DNA of 6,130 nucleotides, from the NCBI GenBank assembly GCA_016296165.1, contig JAEDJV010000147.1, forward strand, positions 1 through 6,130, written 5' to 3'. This document shows, piece by piece, positions 1-6,043 of the stretch. Origin of the DNA: Oscillospiraceae bacterium. GTDB lineage: Bacteria > Bacillota > Clostridia > Oscillospirales > Ruminococcaceae. The position numbers and the translations under genes are program-made. The notes beneath the pieces were generated by a model. That model ran no database searches and was not told the DNA's origin. It saw only the letters and a list, made by a program, of their open reading frames with translations. Position 1 is the stretch's first letter; every line of letters starts with the position of its first letter.

Positions 1-1004
1 TAAGTGAAATTGCTGAGAGATGCCGTGTTGATTTATATGTTCAGGAATCTAACAGTAAAATTTTTCGTGTTTTCAGATATCGCACAAGGTACGGAATAAT
101 AGCGGGGATAATAATTTCAGGTTTGTTTATTTTCTATATGTCAAATACTGTAGTGAAAATTGAGGTAAACGGAAATGTAAATATTTCTTCGGAGCAGATA
201 TTAAACGCAGTAAGTATGGCAGGGGTAAAACATGGTGCGTTTATCCCGAACCTTGATCTTTCGGCCAGCGAACTGAAAATAAAAAGAGAAATCGGAGAGA
301 TTTCATGGGCTGCTGTAAGAAACCGCGGCGGATTGATAATTATTGATGTTAAGGAGGCTAACCTGAATTCAGGATCAGTTCACAGCAATATTCCATGCAA
401 TATCATTTCTTTAAAAGATGCGCAGATATATTCGGTTAAACCTTTCAGGGGAATGTGTGAGGTTAAAAAAGGGGATGCGGTTGGAAAAGGGGATATTCTC
501 ATAAGCGGTATTCAGACAAACGGGAAAAATAATTTCACGATAGCACATGCAGAAGGTGAAGTTACAGGAGATTATGAAGAAACTCAGACATTTGTAAGAT
601 ATTTTGAAAATGAGGTTAAGGAATATACCGATACAGCAACCAGAAGGTATTTTAGTTTTTTTGGATATAAGATTCCTCTGTTTATTGGTGAAAAATATTT
701 TCCCGGAGCAGATTGTTCGGAGAAAGTAAATATGTTCAAAGCAGCCGGATACGAGCTTCCTCTTGGTATAATAACGGAAAAATTCAAAAATTATGAATTC
801 ATCTCCATAACTGAAAGTGTGGAAGAAGCGACAGAATTTCTGAAAAATCAGATAAATATGTATGAAAATAATTTTTATGCTGACTGTGAAATACTTGATA
901 AAAAAATCTCTGAAAAAACGTACGAAGACAGAATTGAATACGAAGTAAAATATCTGATCAGAGGAAGGATAGACACAGAAAAAATATTTTTCCCGGAAAA
1001 ATAA
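1..1004 (+). CDS. yqfD: Sporulation protein YqfD, 5'-partial (C-terminal 333 residues)
   Basis: The reading frame is open from the window's left edge (first full codon at 3) to the TAA at 1002-1004, so the gene is cut by the edge. A TTG at 123 is not the start because it lies within the membrane helix. In the visible fragment, residues about 30-48 (YGIIAGIIISGLFIFY) form one transmembrane segment. Next comes a POTRA-like stretch (about 50-120: VNGNVNISSEQILNAV, then SWAAVRNRGGLIIIDVKEA). A barrel-sandwich-like part follows with VKKGDAVGKGDILISG, the most diagnostic YqfD motif, and an extracytoplasmic C-terminal region. YqfD proteins are usually about 390-400 residues, so roughly 60-70 are missing. 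In Bacillus the gene belongs to the sigma-E regulon and lies next to yqfC and phoH; its exact biochemical role is not settled. Its presence hints at a spore-forming ancestry but does not prove sporulation. Downstream it runs into a terminator instead of phoH. Confidence 0.88.
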   Translation, partial: SEIAERCRVDLYVQESNSKIFRVFRYRTRYGIIAGIIISGLFIFYMSNTVVKIEVNGNVNISSEQILNAVSMAGVKHGAFIPNLDLSASELKIKREIGEISWAAVRNRGGLIIIDVKEANLNSGSVHSNIPCNIISLKDAQIYSVKPFRGMCEVKKGDAVGKGDILISGIQTNGKNNFTIAHAEGEVTGDYEETQTFVRYFENEVKEYTDTATRRYFSFFGYKIPLFIGEKYFPGADCSEKVNMFKAAGYELPLGIITEKFKNYEFISITESVEEATEFLKNQINMYENNFYADCEILDKKISEKTYEDRIEYEVKYLIRGRIDTEKIFFPEK

Positions 1005-1040
1005 AAAACCTTACAGATAATCTGTAAGGTCTGTTTTTTA
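1003..1040. terminator. Bidirectional intrinsic terminator between convergent genes
   Basis: Positions 1009-1029 form a near-perfect palindrome: CCTTACAGAT, a single central A, then ATCTGTAAGG, giving a hairpin of 8-9 bp with a 3-5 base loop. On the plus strand it is followed by TCTGTTTTTT. On the minus strand it is followed directly by TTTTTT, from the A run at 1003-1008. The yqfD stop ends at 1004 and the minus-strand gene's stop codon is 1038-1040, so one element serves both convergent transcripts. Confidence 0.88.
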
Positions 1041-2345
1041 GTATATCAGATATCCTGAATAAAACCTTGAATCATTTGTTTCTGCAAGTGCCTTCGAACA
1101 CGACGGATATAATCCGCGGGTTTTATTGTCAGCACTCTCATTAAGGTAATTATTTTTTAAATCATGGTTGCTGAATCTGTTGAAGGTTTGAATTTTGTCG
1201 TTTCCGGAAGGAAGACAGGCGAAAGTGTGAATAGCCTGATGCAGAGTGCTGAAATTGTATGATACTATTGCACATCTTGCATTTTTTAATTCATTGTCAA
1301 ACTCTTTCATTGATTCTTCGGATTTTTGATTTTTTTTCATGAAAACTGGTTTATCATTGACATGTACCTGTTTGAAGCTGATTCCATGTGCTTCAAGACA
1401 GTTTTTAATCTTGTCAGGATCACCGCCCATGCTTCCGTTTTCAGTGCCTATGCTGCGTATTTTCTTTATTCCGAGAGCTGAACCGGTTTTTACGATTAAT
1501 TTTTTAAAAGAATTGTCATAAAGACCTGAGAGTTCAAATTCGGCTGTTATTTTGAACAGATCACTTCCGTATGGATCACCTGTTCCGTTTATGATTCTTA
1601 TTGCATTGCAGACAGCAATTGTTTCACATGCAACCCATCTCATGTAAGTGTCACCGTAGGTAAGCTTATTAAAATTACCGCCTGACTGGTTTACTATAAT
1701 CGGTGTATTGCCATATATCAGGATATTCTCCTGTGATAAACCTGTAAGCATGTTTGTATAATAGTTTCCAATTGATTTTGCAGCATCCTTTTCGGTGACA
1801 TATATCCAACCAAGATACTGCATACATGCCATGCCGAATGTAATCCAGTCTTCCGAGAGTGAGCAGAGCATGAGGCTGGTGTTTTCAGTATAGTTTCTGG
1901 AAACTGATACCTTATTGTTTTTTTCAGCTAAATACAGAAAACAGTTTTCATATTCAAAAGCAGTTCGAATCGAGATTCCCGGTGTTGTACTTCCGCTGTT
2001 GTACGGAACTATGTCCCATAACTGATTGTTGAGGTTTGCGCTTGGTTCCAGCGATACGTAGTACGAATTATCAATGCTGCTCAGATGTACAGTCAAAGCA
2101 AGTTCAGGATCAGCTGCGCTTAATAAATGGTATCCGTTTCCGGTCCATTCAAACCTGAAAGCCGATATATCTGTTTCCTCAAATGATAAATAATAATTTT
2201 CTTTGTTTATTTTTATGTATTTTGAGTACAGGGAATCTTTTATCAGTGCAATATAGTAAAGCTCGCCGTCAAGGAAAGAAAAAAAGTCGTTTGAGGGCAG
2301 AACTGCATTATTTGGATTATATTCGGGAGTGTTATAGCTTTTCAA
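1038..2345 (-). CDS. Hypothetical protein: ricin-like beta-trefoil plus papain-fold cysteine peptidase-like domain
   Basis: I chose the TTG at 2345 (435 residues) because AAAGGAG (2353-2359) lies 7 bases upstream of it and a consensus promoter lies upstream of that. The longer frame from TTG 2414 would begin inside the -35 box. Residues about 28-160 look like a divergent ricin-type beta-trefoil: short beta-rich repeats (YYIALIKDSLYSKYIKI, GYHLLSAADPELALTVH, YYVSLEPSANLNNQLWDIVP, NCFLYLAEKNNKVSVSR) with one QxW motif, QLW at 108-110. Residues about 165-435 resemble papain-like peptidase families in the order Cys, His, Asn: MRWVACETIAVCNAI (Cys240 or Cys246), a glycine-rich GTENGSMGGDPDKIKNCL (from 300), AIHTFACL (His373), and IQTFNRF (Asn389). 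Catalytic assignment is inference, and the domain calls are by eye. I see no signal peptide or transmembrane helix from the chosen start, which is odd for a lectin-like protein. No partner gene adjoins it. It is transcribed against the flanking housekeeping genes as a single-gene unit and looks like an accessory insertion. Confidence 0.8.
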   Translation of the reverse strand: MKSYNTPEYNPNNAVLPSNDFFSFLDGELYYIALIKDSLYSKYIKINKENYYLSFEETDISAFRFEWTGNGYHLLSAADPELALTVHLSSIDNSYYVSLEPSANLNNQLWDIVPYNSGSTTPGISIRTAFEYENCFLYLAEKNNKVSVSRNYTENTSLMLCSLSEDWITFGMACMQYLGWIYVTEKDAAKSIGNYYTNMLTGLSQENILIYGNTPIIVNQSGGNFNKLTYGDTYMRWVACETIAVCNAIRIINGTGDPYGSDLFKITAEFELSGLYDNSFKKLIVKTGSALGIKKIRSIGTENGSMGGDPDKIKNCLEAHGISFKQVHVNDKPVFMKKNQKSEESMKEFDNELKNARCAIVSYNFSTLHQAIHTFACLPSGNDKIQTFNRFSNHDLKNNYLNESADNKTRGLYPSCSKALAETNDSRFYSGYLIY

Positions 2346-2352
2346 TTTAAAG

Positions 2353-2359
2353 CTCCTTT
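2353..2359 (-). promoter_or_regulatory. Ribosome binding site that fixes the TTG start of the minus-strand gene
   Basis: On the minus strand this reads AAAGGAG, a strong Shine-Dalgarno match, 7 bases before TTG at 2345-2343. No comparable site precedes the alternative in-frame TTG at 2414. Confidence 0.85.
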
Positions 2360-2385
2360 GATAATAATTTTTTGTGTTTAATATA

Positions 2386-2414
2386 ATTATACTACATTTG
2401 ATTGTCTTTTTCAA
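2386..2414 (-). promoter_or_regulatory. Sigma-A-type promoter of the minus-strand gene
   Basis: Read on the minus strand, TTGAAA (2414-2409) is followed after exactly 17 bases by a perfect TATAAT (2391-2386). Transcription would begin near 2379-2380, giving a leader of about 35 bases that contains the AAAGGAG site. This matches the vegetative consensus in spacing, in all six -10 bases and in five of six -35 bases. Confidence 0.82.
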
Positions 2415-2419
2415 TCAAA
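2397..2419. promoter_or_regulatory. Operator-like inverted repeat over the -35 box of the minus-strand gene
   Basis: The arms TTTGATTG (2397-2404) and CAATCAAA (2412-2419) are perfect reverse complements separated by 7 bases. The -35 hexamer (2409-2414) lies within the dyad. No T tract follows on either strand, so it is not a terminator, and it lies upstream of the expected transcription start, so it would act as DNA rather than RNA. A repressor or other dimeric regulator binding here is inferred from position and symmetry; no regulator gene is in the window. Confidence 0.5.
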
Positions 2420-2454
2420 AAATCCCATTTTACAAAATTAATATTAAAAATGAA

Positions 2455-2480
2455 ATATAATAAATATTGATTTATTATAT
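2455..2480. repeat. AT-only 11-bp inverted repeat
   Basis: ATATAATAAAT (2455-2465) and ATTTATTATAT (2470-2480) are perfect reverse complements around ATTG. A second, overlapping dyad follows: ATATCA (2479-2484), GAACT, TGATAT (2490-2495). Both are in noncoding sequence upstream of both divergent promoters. In such AT-rich DNA, partial symmetry is common, so a function is uncertain. Confidence 0.35.
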
Positions 2481-2589
2481 ATCAGAACTTGATATTAATA
2501 ATATTTTTCAGAATGATTTTTTTACGTACTGTTCAGAATTACACTACATAAAAAATTTATTTTCATGATTAATTTTATATATAAATACT

Positions 2590-2617
2590 TTTAAAATGCA
2601 GAATTTTATGATATAAT
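2590..2617 (+). promoter_or_regulatory. Probable extended -10 promoter for the phoH operon
   Basis: TGATATAAT (2609-2617) is an extended -10 element: TG, one base, then a perfect TATAAT at 2612-2617. The best -35 candidate is weak (TTTAAA, 2590-2595, 16-base spacing), which fits an extended -10 promoter. Transcription would begin around 2623-2625, leaving a leader of about 55 bases before phoH. Confidence 0.6.
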
Positions 2618-2631
2618 AAATATAGATAGTA

Positions 2632-2651
2632 ATGTTCATTTTACTGAACAT
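2632..2651 (+). promoter_or_regulatory. Inverted repeat in the phoH leader
   Basis: ATGTTCA (2632-2638) and TGAACAT (2645-2651) are perfect 7-base complements with a 6-base spacer, located just downstream of the inferred start of transcription. It could be an operator or a small leader hairpin. It lacks a T tract suited to termination and does not match the Firmicute LexA box layout GAAC-N4-GTTC. Confidence 0.35.
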
Positions 2652-2678
2652 AATTTTACAAAGAAAAGAGTGATATTT

Positions 2679-3653
2679 ATGGCTGAAAAAACTGAAAAAA
2701 TCATTAACGTAGAAAGCTCTGACCAGATTCAGGAACTGCTTGGCAACTGTGACTCCAATCTTGATTCCATACAGAAAAAATATGGAGTGATAGTAATCAG
2801 CAGGGGAAACAATATCCGGATCATCGGCAGCGAGGAGAATACTGCAAAGGCTGAACAAGCCATAAAGGCTCTTCTTGAATACGCAGAAAAGGGTGAAAAC
2901 ATCAACGAACAGTCAGTACGGTATGTAACAAATATGGTTTCTTCCGGGGCAGAAAAGGAACTTAAGGAACTGGTGGGCGACAGCCTTTGTATAACTACCA
3001 GCGGAAAGATTGTACGACCAAAAACAGTCGGACAGCAAAAGTATGTTGATGCGATTAAAAACAACACAATCGTTATAGGAATAGGTCCGGCAGGTACAGG
3101 TAAGACTTATCTTGCAGTTGCCATGGCAGTGAGAGCATTCAAGGCACATGAGATAACAAAGATTATTCTCACCAGACCGGCTGTAGAGGCAGGAGAAAGC
3201 CTTGGATTCCTTCCGGGAGATCTTCAGGACAAGGTTGATCCTTACCTAAGACCGCTGTATGACGGACTTTTTGATATGATGGGTGCGGAGACATTCCAGA
3301 AACACATGGAAAGAGGAACTATTGAAGTTGCGCCTCTCGCGTATATGAGAGGAAGAACACTTGATGATGCTTTTATCATTCTTGATGAAGCTCAGAACAC
3401 AACTTCAGAGCAGATCAAGATGTTCCTGACCAGACTTGGAACTAACAGCAAGATGGTTATTACCGGTGATGTAACACAGATAGATCTTCCGTCAAGTAAA
3501 AAATCGGGTCTTGTTGAAGTTACAAAGGTGCTGAAAAACGTTGACGATATCTCAATTCAGAAGTTTTCTGACAAGGATGTTGTAAGACATAAACTGGTTC
3601 AGGATATCATAAAAGCTTACGAAAAATATTTCGATGAAGGGAAGAAAAAATAA
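2679..3653 (+). CDS. phoH: PhoH-like ATPase (PhoH/YbeZ family)
   Basis: A cytoplasmic P-loop ATPase of 324 residues, close to the roughly 320 usual for the family. The N-terminal part (about 1-110) is the small domain typical of PhoH/YbeZ. It is followed by a helicase-type core with Walker A GPAGTGKT (136-143), TRPAVEAGESLGFLPGD just after it, Walker B IILDEAQNTT (from about 233) and GDVTQIDLP (263-271). Homologues are linked to RNA metabolism, partly because they are so often encoded next to ybeY, as here; the precise substrate is not established. The ATG at 2679 is preferred to the in-frame GTG at 2670, because GTG 2670 sits inside the AAGAG Shine-Dalgarno element and the family sequence begins at MAEKTEK. 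It is the first gene of the plus-strand operon and ends 3 bases before ybeY, suggesting translational coupling. Confidence 0.95.
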   Translation: MAEKTEKIINVESSDQIQELLGNCDSNLDSIQKKYGVIVISRGNNIRIIGSEENTAKAEQAIKALLEYAEKGENINEQSVRYVTNMVSSGAEKELKELVGDSLCITTSGKIVRPKTVGQQKYVDAIKNNTIVIGIGPAGTGKTYLAVAMAVRAFKAHEITKIILTRPAVEAGESLGFLPGDLQDKVDPYLRPLYDGLFDMMGAETFQKHMERGTIEVAPLAYMRGRTLDDAFIILDEAQNTTSEQIKMFLTRLGTNSKMVITGDVTQIDLPSSKKSGLVEVTKVLKNVDDISIQKFSDKDVVRHKLVQDIIKAYEKYFDEGKKK

Positions 3654-3656
3654 TTT

Positions 3657-4163
3657 ATGTCAAAACTCAAAGTATACATTAAAAATTCTCAGTCTGAGGT
3701 TAAGGTTCCTGTTGGTATCAGATTATTAATCAGACGCTGCTGTCAGGCAGTACTTATTACTGAAAAATTTAAGAGAGATACAGAGGTAAGTGTTTCTTTT
3801 ATCAACAACAAAGAGATTCGTAACCTCAACAGAATATACAGAGAAAAGGACAAGTCCACAGATGTTCTTTCATTTCCTCTGGGCGAAAACGGAAACTATG
3901 ATATAAATGCAGAAACAGGATATGTAATGCTTGGCGATATTGTTATTTCACTTGAAACAGCAATCAAGCAGGCAGAGAATTTCGGACATTCACTTGAACG
4001 TGAGATAGGTTTCCTTACAGTACATTCAATGCTCCATCTTCTTGGATATGACCATGAAACAAGCACTCTTGAAGCAAGAATTATGCGTGAAAAGGAAGAG
4101 GCTGTTCTTGAAAAACTCGGTATTTCAAGAGATGCAACATTCATCTCTAAAGCTGTAAAGTAA
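3657..4163 (+). CDS. ybeY: Endoribonuclease YbeY (rRNA maturation and ribosome quality control)
   Basis: A 168-residue cytoplasmic metalloprotein of usual family length. The zinc-binding signature H-x3-H-x5-H appears as HSMLHLLGYDH, with His123, His127 and His133 as ligands. The family motif STDVLSFP (67-74) and the GDIVIS segment (93-98) are also present. YbeY is a single-strand-specific endoribonuclease involved in 16S rRNA 3'-end processing and removal of defective ribosomes. ATG 3657 lies 3 bases after the phoH stop. Its purine-rich Shine-Dalgarno (AAGGGAAG, about 3637-3644) lies inside phoH and is rather far away, which favours translation coupled to phoH. The pgpH gene found between phoH and ybeY in Bacillus is missing here. 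Confidence 0.95.
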   Translation: MSKLKVYIKNSQSEVKVPVGIRLLIRRCCQAVLITEKFKRDTEVSVSFINNKEIRNLNRIYREKDKSTDVLSFPLGENGNYDINAETGYVMLGDIVISLETAIKQAENFGHSLEREIGFLTVHSMLHLLGYDHETSTLEARIMREKEEAVLEKLGISRDATFISKAVK

Positions 4164-4179
4164 GAAAGGAATCGAATTA

Positions 4180-5079
4180 ATGACAAAAACAGTTTTTATA
4201 ACTATAGCAGGAAAGACAAATGCAGGAAAGTCATCACTTCTCAATGCTCTTATCGGTGAAAAGATTGCGTCAGTAAGCAGCAAGAGTCAGACAACACGAA
4301 CAAAGATAACAGGTGTTGTAAATATTGATGAAACACAGCTGATTTTTATTGATACTCCGGGGCTGCACAAAGCAAAAAACAAGCTTAGCGAATATATGCT
4401 TAAAGCAGTAAGAGAATCAGCTTCAGATATCGATGCGGTATTTTTTATGGCAGACTGTACCAAAAAAATCGGTGAACAGGAGAGAGAGATGCTGCGTTCA
4501 GTAAGTGCCTCAAAGACACCGCTTGTACTTCTCCTCAACAAGATTGATCTGCTTAAGGATAAAACTGTTCTTGCCAGAACTATAGCTGAATTAAGTGCGG
4601 AATTTAATTTTGATGATATTATTCCGATAAGTGTTCTTGAAAACGACGGACTTGATCTGGTTCGTGAAAAGGCACTTTCACTTGCAGTAGAAAGTCCTCA
4701 TTTCTTCCCTGAAGATACTATTACTGATCAGCCGGAAAAAATAATAGCAGGAGAGATAGTTCGTGAAAAACTTCTTGAACTTCTTGATGATGAAGTTCCG
4801 CATGGAATTGCTGTTGCAGTAGAATCGATGAAAGAGCGTGAAGATAAGGATATACTCGACATATCTGCAGTTATTTTCTGCGAGAGAGATTCTCACAAGG
4901 GAATAGTAATCGGAAAAGGCGGACGTATGCTCAAGAGGGCAGCTACGCTCTCAAGACAGGAACTTGAGGAGTTTTTCCAGATAAAAGTTAATCTCCAGTG
5001 CTGGGTAAAGGTAAAGGAAGACTGGAGAAACAGAGATGCTATCATCAGAACGCTGGGACTTTCTGATACTAATTACTAG
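4180..5079 (+). CDS. era: GTPase Era (30S ribosome assembly)
   Basis: At 299 residues this is a complete Era. The GTPase domain has G1 GKTNAGKS (11-18), switch I QTTRTKITGV (37-46), G3 DTPGLH (58-63), G4 NKID (120-123) and a G5 position PISVLE (149-154). The C-terminal KH domain has the GKGG loop (245-248) and the ending WVKVKEDWRNRD. Era binds the 3' end of 16S rRNA and acts in late 30S maturation. Two motifs differ from the textbook form: G1 is GKTNAGKS instead of GRPNVGKS, and G5 has SV where SA is usual. The key Lys17 and Ser18 are kept, so it should be active. AAAGGA (4165-4170) precedes ATG with 9 bases between. It follows ybeY by 16 bases; dgkA and cdd, which separate the two in Bacillus, are absent. 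Confidence 0.95.
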   Translation: MTKTVFITIAGKTNAGKSSLLNALIGEKIASVSSKSQTTRTKITGVVNIDETQLIFIDTPGLHKAKNKLSEYMLKAVRESASDIDAVFFMADCTKKIGEQEREMLRSVSASKTPLVLLLNKIDLLKDKTVLARTIAELSAEFNFDDIIPISVLENDGLDLVREKALSLAVESPHFFPEDTITDQPEKIIAGEIVREKLLELLDDEVPHGIAVAVESMKEREDKDILDISAVIFCERDSHKGIVIGKGGRMLKRAATLSRQELEEFFQIKVNLQCWVKVKEDWRNRDAIIRTLGLSDTNY

Positions 5080-5179
5080 AAACAAATAACATCATTTTTC
5101 TAATAAAGATACCACAAATAACACAGCTCTATAAGGATATAATTTTATCAGATAGATTTATTACGGAGGTATTTTTACT

Positions 5180-5320
5180 ATGGAAAATGAACTTTGGGAT
5201 TCGTTTGAAAAGAGTGGGAAAATATCAGATTATTTAAGATACAAAGGTTATCCGGGAAGTGATTGTGATGCAGCTGACAACAGTCAGTGGCGTAGTGATA
5301 AGAGAACGTCAGTCGGGTGA
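5180..5320 (+). CDS. yqzL: YqzL-like small protein
   Basis: A 46-codon frame with a strong ribosome binding site, GGAGG (5165-5169), 10 bases before ATG. The N-terminal half, ELWDSFEKSGKISDYLRYK (residues 4-22), matches the pattern of the YqzL family: aromatic W, F, a small-G-x-I turn and YLxYK. That family is encoded between era and recO in many Firmicutes, the same position as here. Function is unknown. After residue 22 the tail is hydrophilic (GYPGSDCDAADNSQWRSDK) with no family pattern, and its last 53 bases are also the beginning of recO in another frame. The strong RBS, right location and motif support a real gene. The symbol is assigned from recalled family pattern and position, not a search. 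Confidence 0.78.
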   Translation: MENELWDSFEKSGKISDYLRYKGYPGSDCDAADNSQWRSDKRTSVG

Positions 5321-6026
5321 CAATGATAAATTTCTTGATATACTTACTGAAACAGATGGAGTTGTTGAGGTTATGGCAAAAGGTGTGAAAAAATTCACAT
5401 GTCAGTTTGCTTCAGCCTCGCAGCTCTATGCTTATTCTAAGTTCTGCCTTACACAAAGACGAGGACGTTACTATATTGAAAGCGCAGAAACTATAAAGAT
5501 TTTCTATCCGGTGAGAGAAGATATTGAAAAATTTTCTCTTGTTTCATATTTCTCCGAGATATTATCTTTCGCCCGGTTTTCAGATAATGAAAGCAGCAGG
5601 GATATATTAAGACTTTTTCTTAATATCCTTTATTATCTTTCAGAGGGCACAAGAGATACTGAGCTTCTTAAAAGTATTTTTGAACTTAGATTTATGTCGG
5701 AAACAGGACATATGCCGGATGTTGTCGGATGTAATATTTGTAAGACATATTTAACGGAAAAAATGTATTTTGTAATTGAGAACGGGAAACTTTACTGCGA
5801 AAACTGTTTTCCTCTGTGCAAAGGAAAGGGTGGCGTATGCATAAGCAATCCCGTTCTTCATGCAATAAGACATATTGTACTGACTGATTTTAACAGACTT
5901 TTTAATTTCAGACTGACAGGTGACAGTATGAAATTACTTTCACAGATTTCTGAAAATTATCTTCTCACACATATAGGAAGAAGATTTCAGACTCTGGATT
6001 TTTATAAAAATATTAAAATAAACTAA
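5268..6026 (+). CDS. recO: DNA repair protein RecO
   Basis: A 252-residue protein of normal RecO size. The N-terminal OB-fold part starts TTVSGVVIRERQSGDNDKFLDILTE, matching the family opening (T-x-G-x-V-x-x-R, then a D-K-x-L-x-x-L-T stretch). A helical part follows, with a zinc-finger-type set C155-x2-C158 and C177-x2-C180, and the C-terminal YLLTHIGRRFQTLDFYK. RecO mediates RecA loading and strand annealing in the RecF-type recombination pathway. The ATG at 5268 is chosen over upstream GTG 5259 and 5265: GGGAAG (5254-5259) lies 8 bases before it, and GTG 5259 would overlap that site. The first 53 bases lie within the yqzL-like gene, so its translation must begin inside that frame and may be coupled. 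No terminator follows; mutS2 begins 17 bases later. Confidence 0.93.
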   Translation: MQLTTVSGVVIRERQSGDNDKFLDILTETDGVVEVMAKGVKKFTCQFASASQLYAYSKFCLTQRRGRYYIESAETIKIFYPVREDIEKFSLVSYFSEILSFARFSDNESSRDILRLFLNILYYLSEGTRDTELLKSIFELRFMSETGHMPDVVGCNICKTYLTEKMYFVIENGKLYCENCFPLCKGKGGVCISNPVLHAIRHIVLTDFNRLFNFRLTGDSMKLLSQISENYLLTHIGRRFQTLDFYKNIKIN

Positions 6027-6043
6027 ACAGAGAGAATAAAACA

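Larger units (their letters stand above)
2346..2678. other. AT-rich divergent intergenic region
   Basis: This 333-base gap separates the start of the minus-strand gene from phoH. Its left end carries the minus-strand gene's leader, promoter and operator-like dyad. Its right end carries the phoH promoter, a leader inverted repeat and the phoH ribosome binding site. The middle (about 2420-2600) is extremely AT-rich and contains an 11-bp AT-only inverted repeat and a smaller one beside it. I see no coding frame with an RBS, no tRNA, and no riboswitch I recognise. Confidence 0.75.

Noticed and set aside
123..125. TTG as the start of yqfD
   Set aside because: The frame is open upstream to the window edge, and the TTG lies in the middle of the transmembrane helix; the gene is simply truncated.
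1339..1521. 60-residue plus-strand frame
   Set aside because: It lies antisense within the minus-strand gene, with no family pattern and no promoter of its own.
1038..2345. Toxin-immunity pair reading of the minus-strand gene
   Set aside because: No adjacent small gene on either strand could encode an immunity partner, and no secretion signal or polymorphic-toxin leader is visible.
2420..2600. Riboswitch, small RNA or CRISPR in the AT-rich spacer
   Set aside because: There are no GC-containing stems, no spaced direct repeats and no recognisable aptamer motif; it lies upstream of both predicted transcription starts.
2670..2672. GTG start for phoH
   Set aside because: It overlaps the Shine-Dalgarno that serves ATG 2679, and the extra residues MIF do not fit the family start.
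2544..2858. 104-residue minus-strand frame across the phoH start
   Set aside because: Its first part is antisense to phoH and the rest is low-complexity AT-rich spacer giving an I/Y/F/K-rich translation. No ribosome binding site supports it.
2729..3149. Two cysteine- and serine-rich minus-strand frames
   Set aside because: They are antisense shadows of phoH codon usage and have no recognisable features.
5138..5143. Possible internal promoter (TATAAT) in the 100-base era-yqzL gap
   Set aside because: The -10 match is perfect, but no acceptable -35 lies 16-18 bases upstream and there is no TG extension. In AT-rich sequence a lone TATAAT is weak evidence. No terminator is seen in the gap, so read-through from era is expected.
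5259..5267. GTG starts for recO at 5259 and 5265
   Set aside because: GTG 5259 overlaps the GGGAAG ribosome binding site; ATG 5268 has proper spacing and gives the conserved N-terminus.
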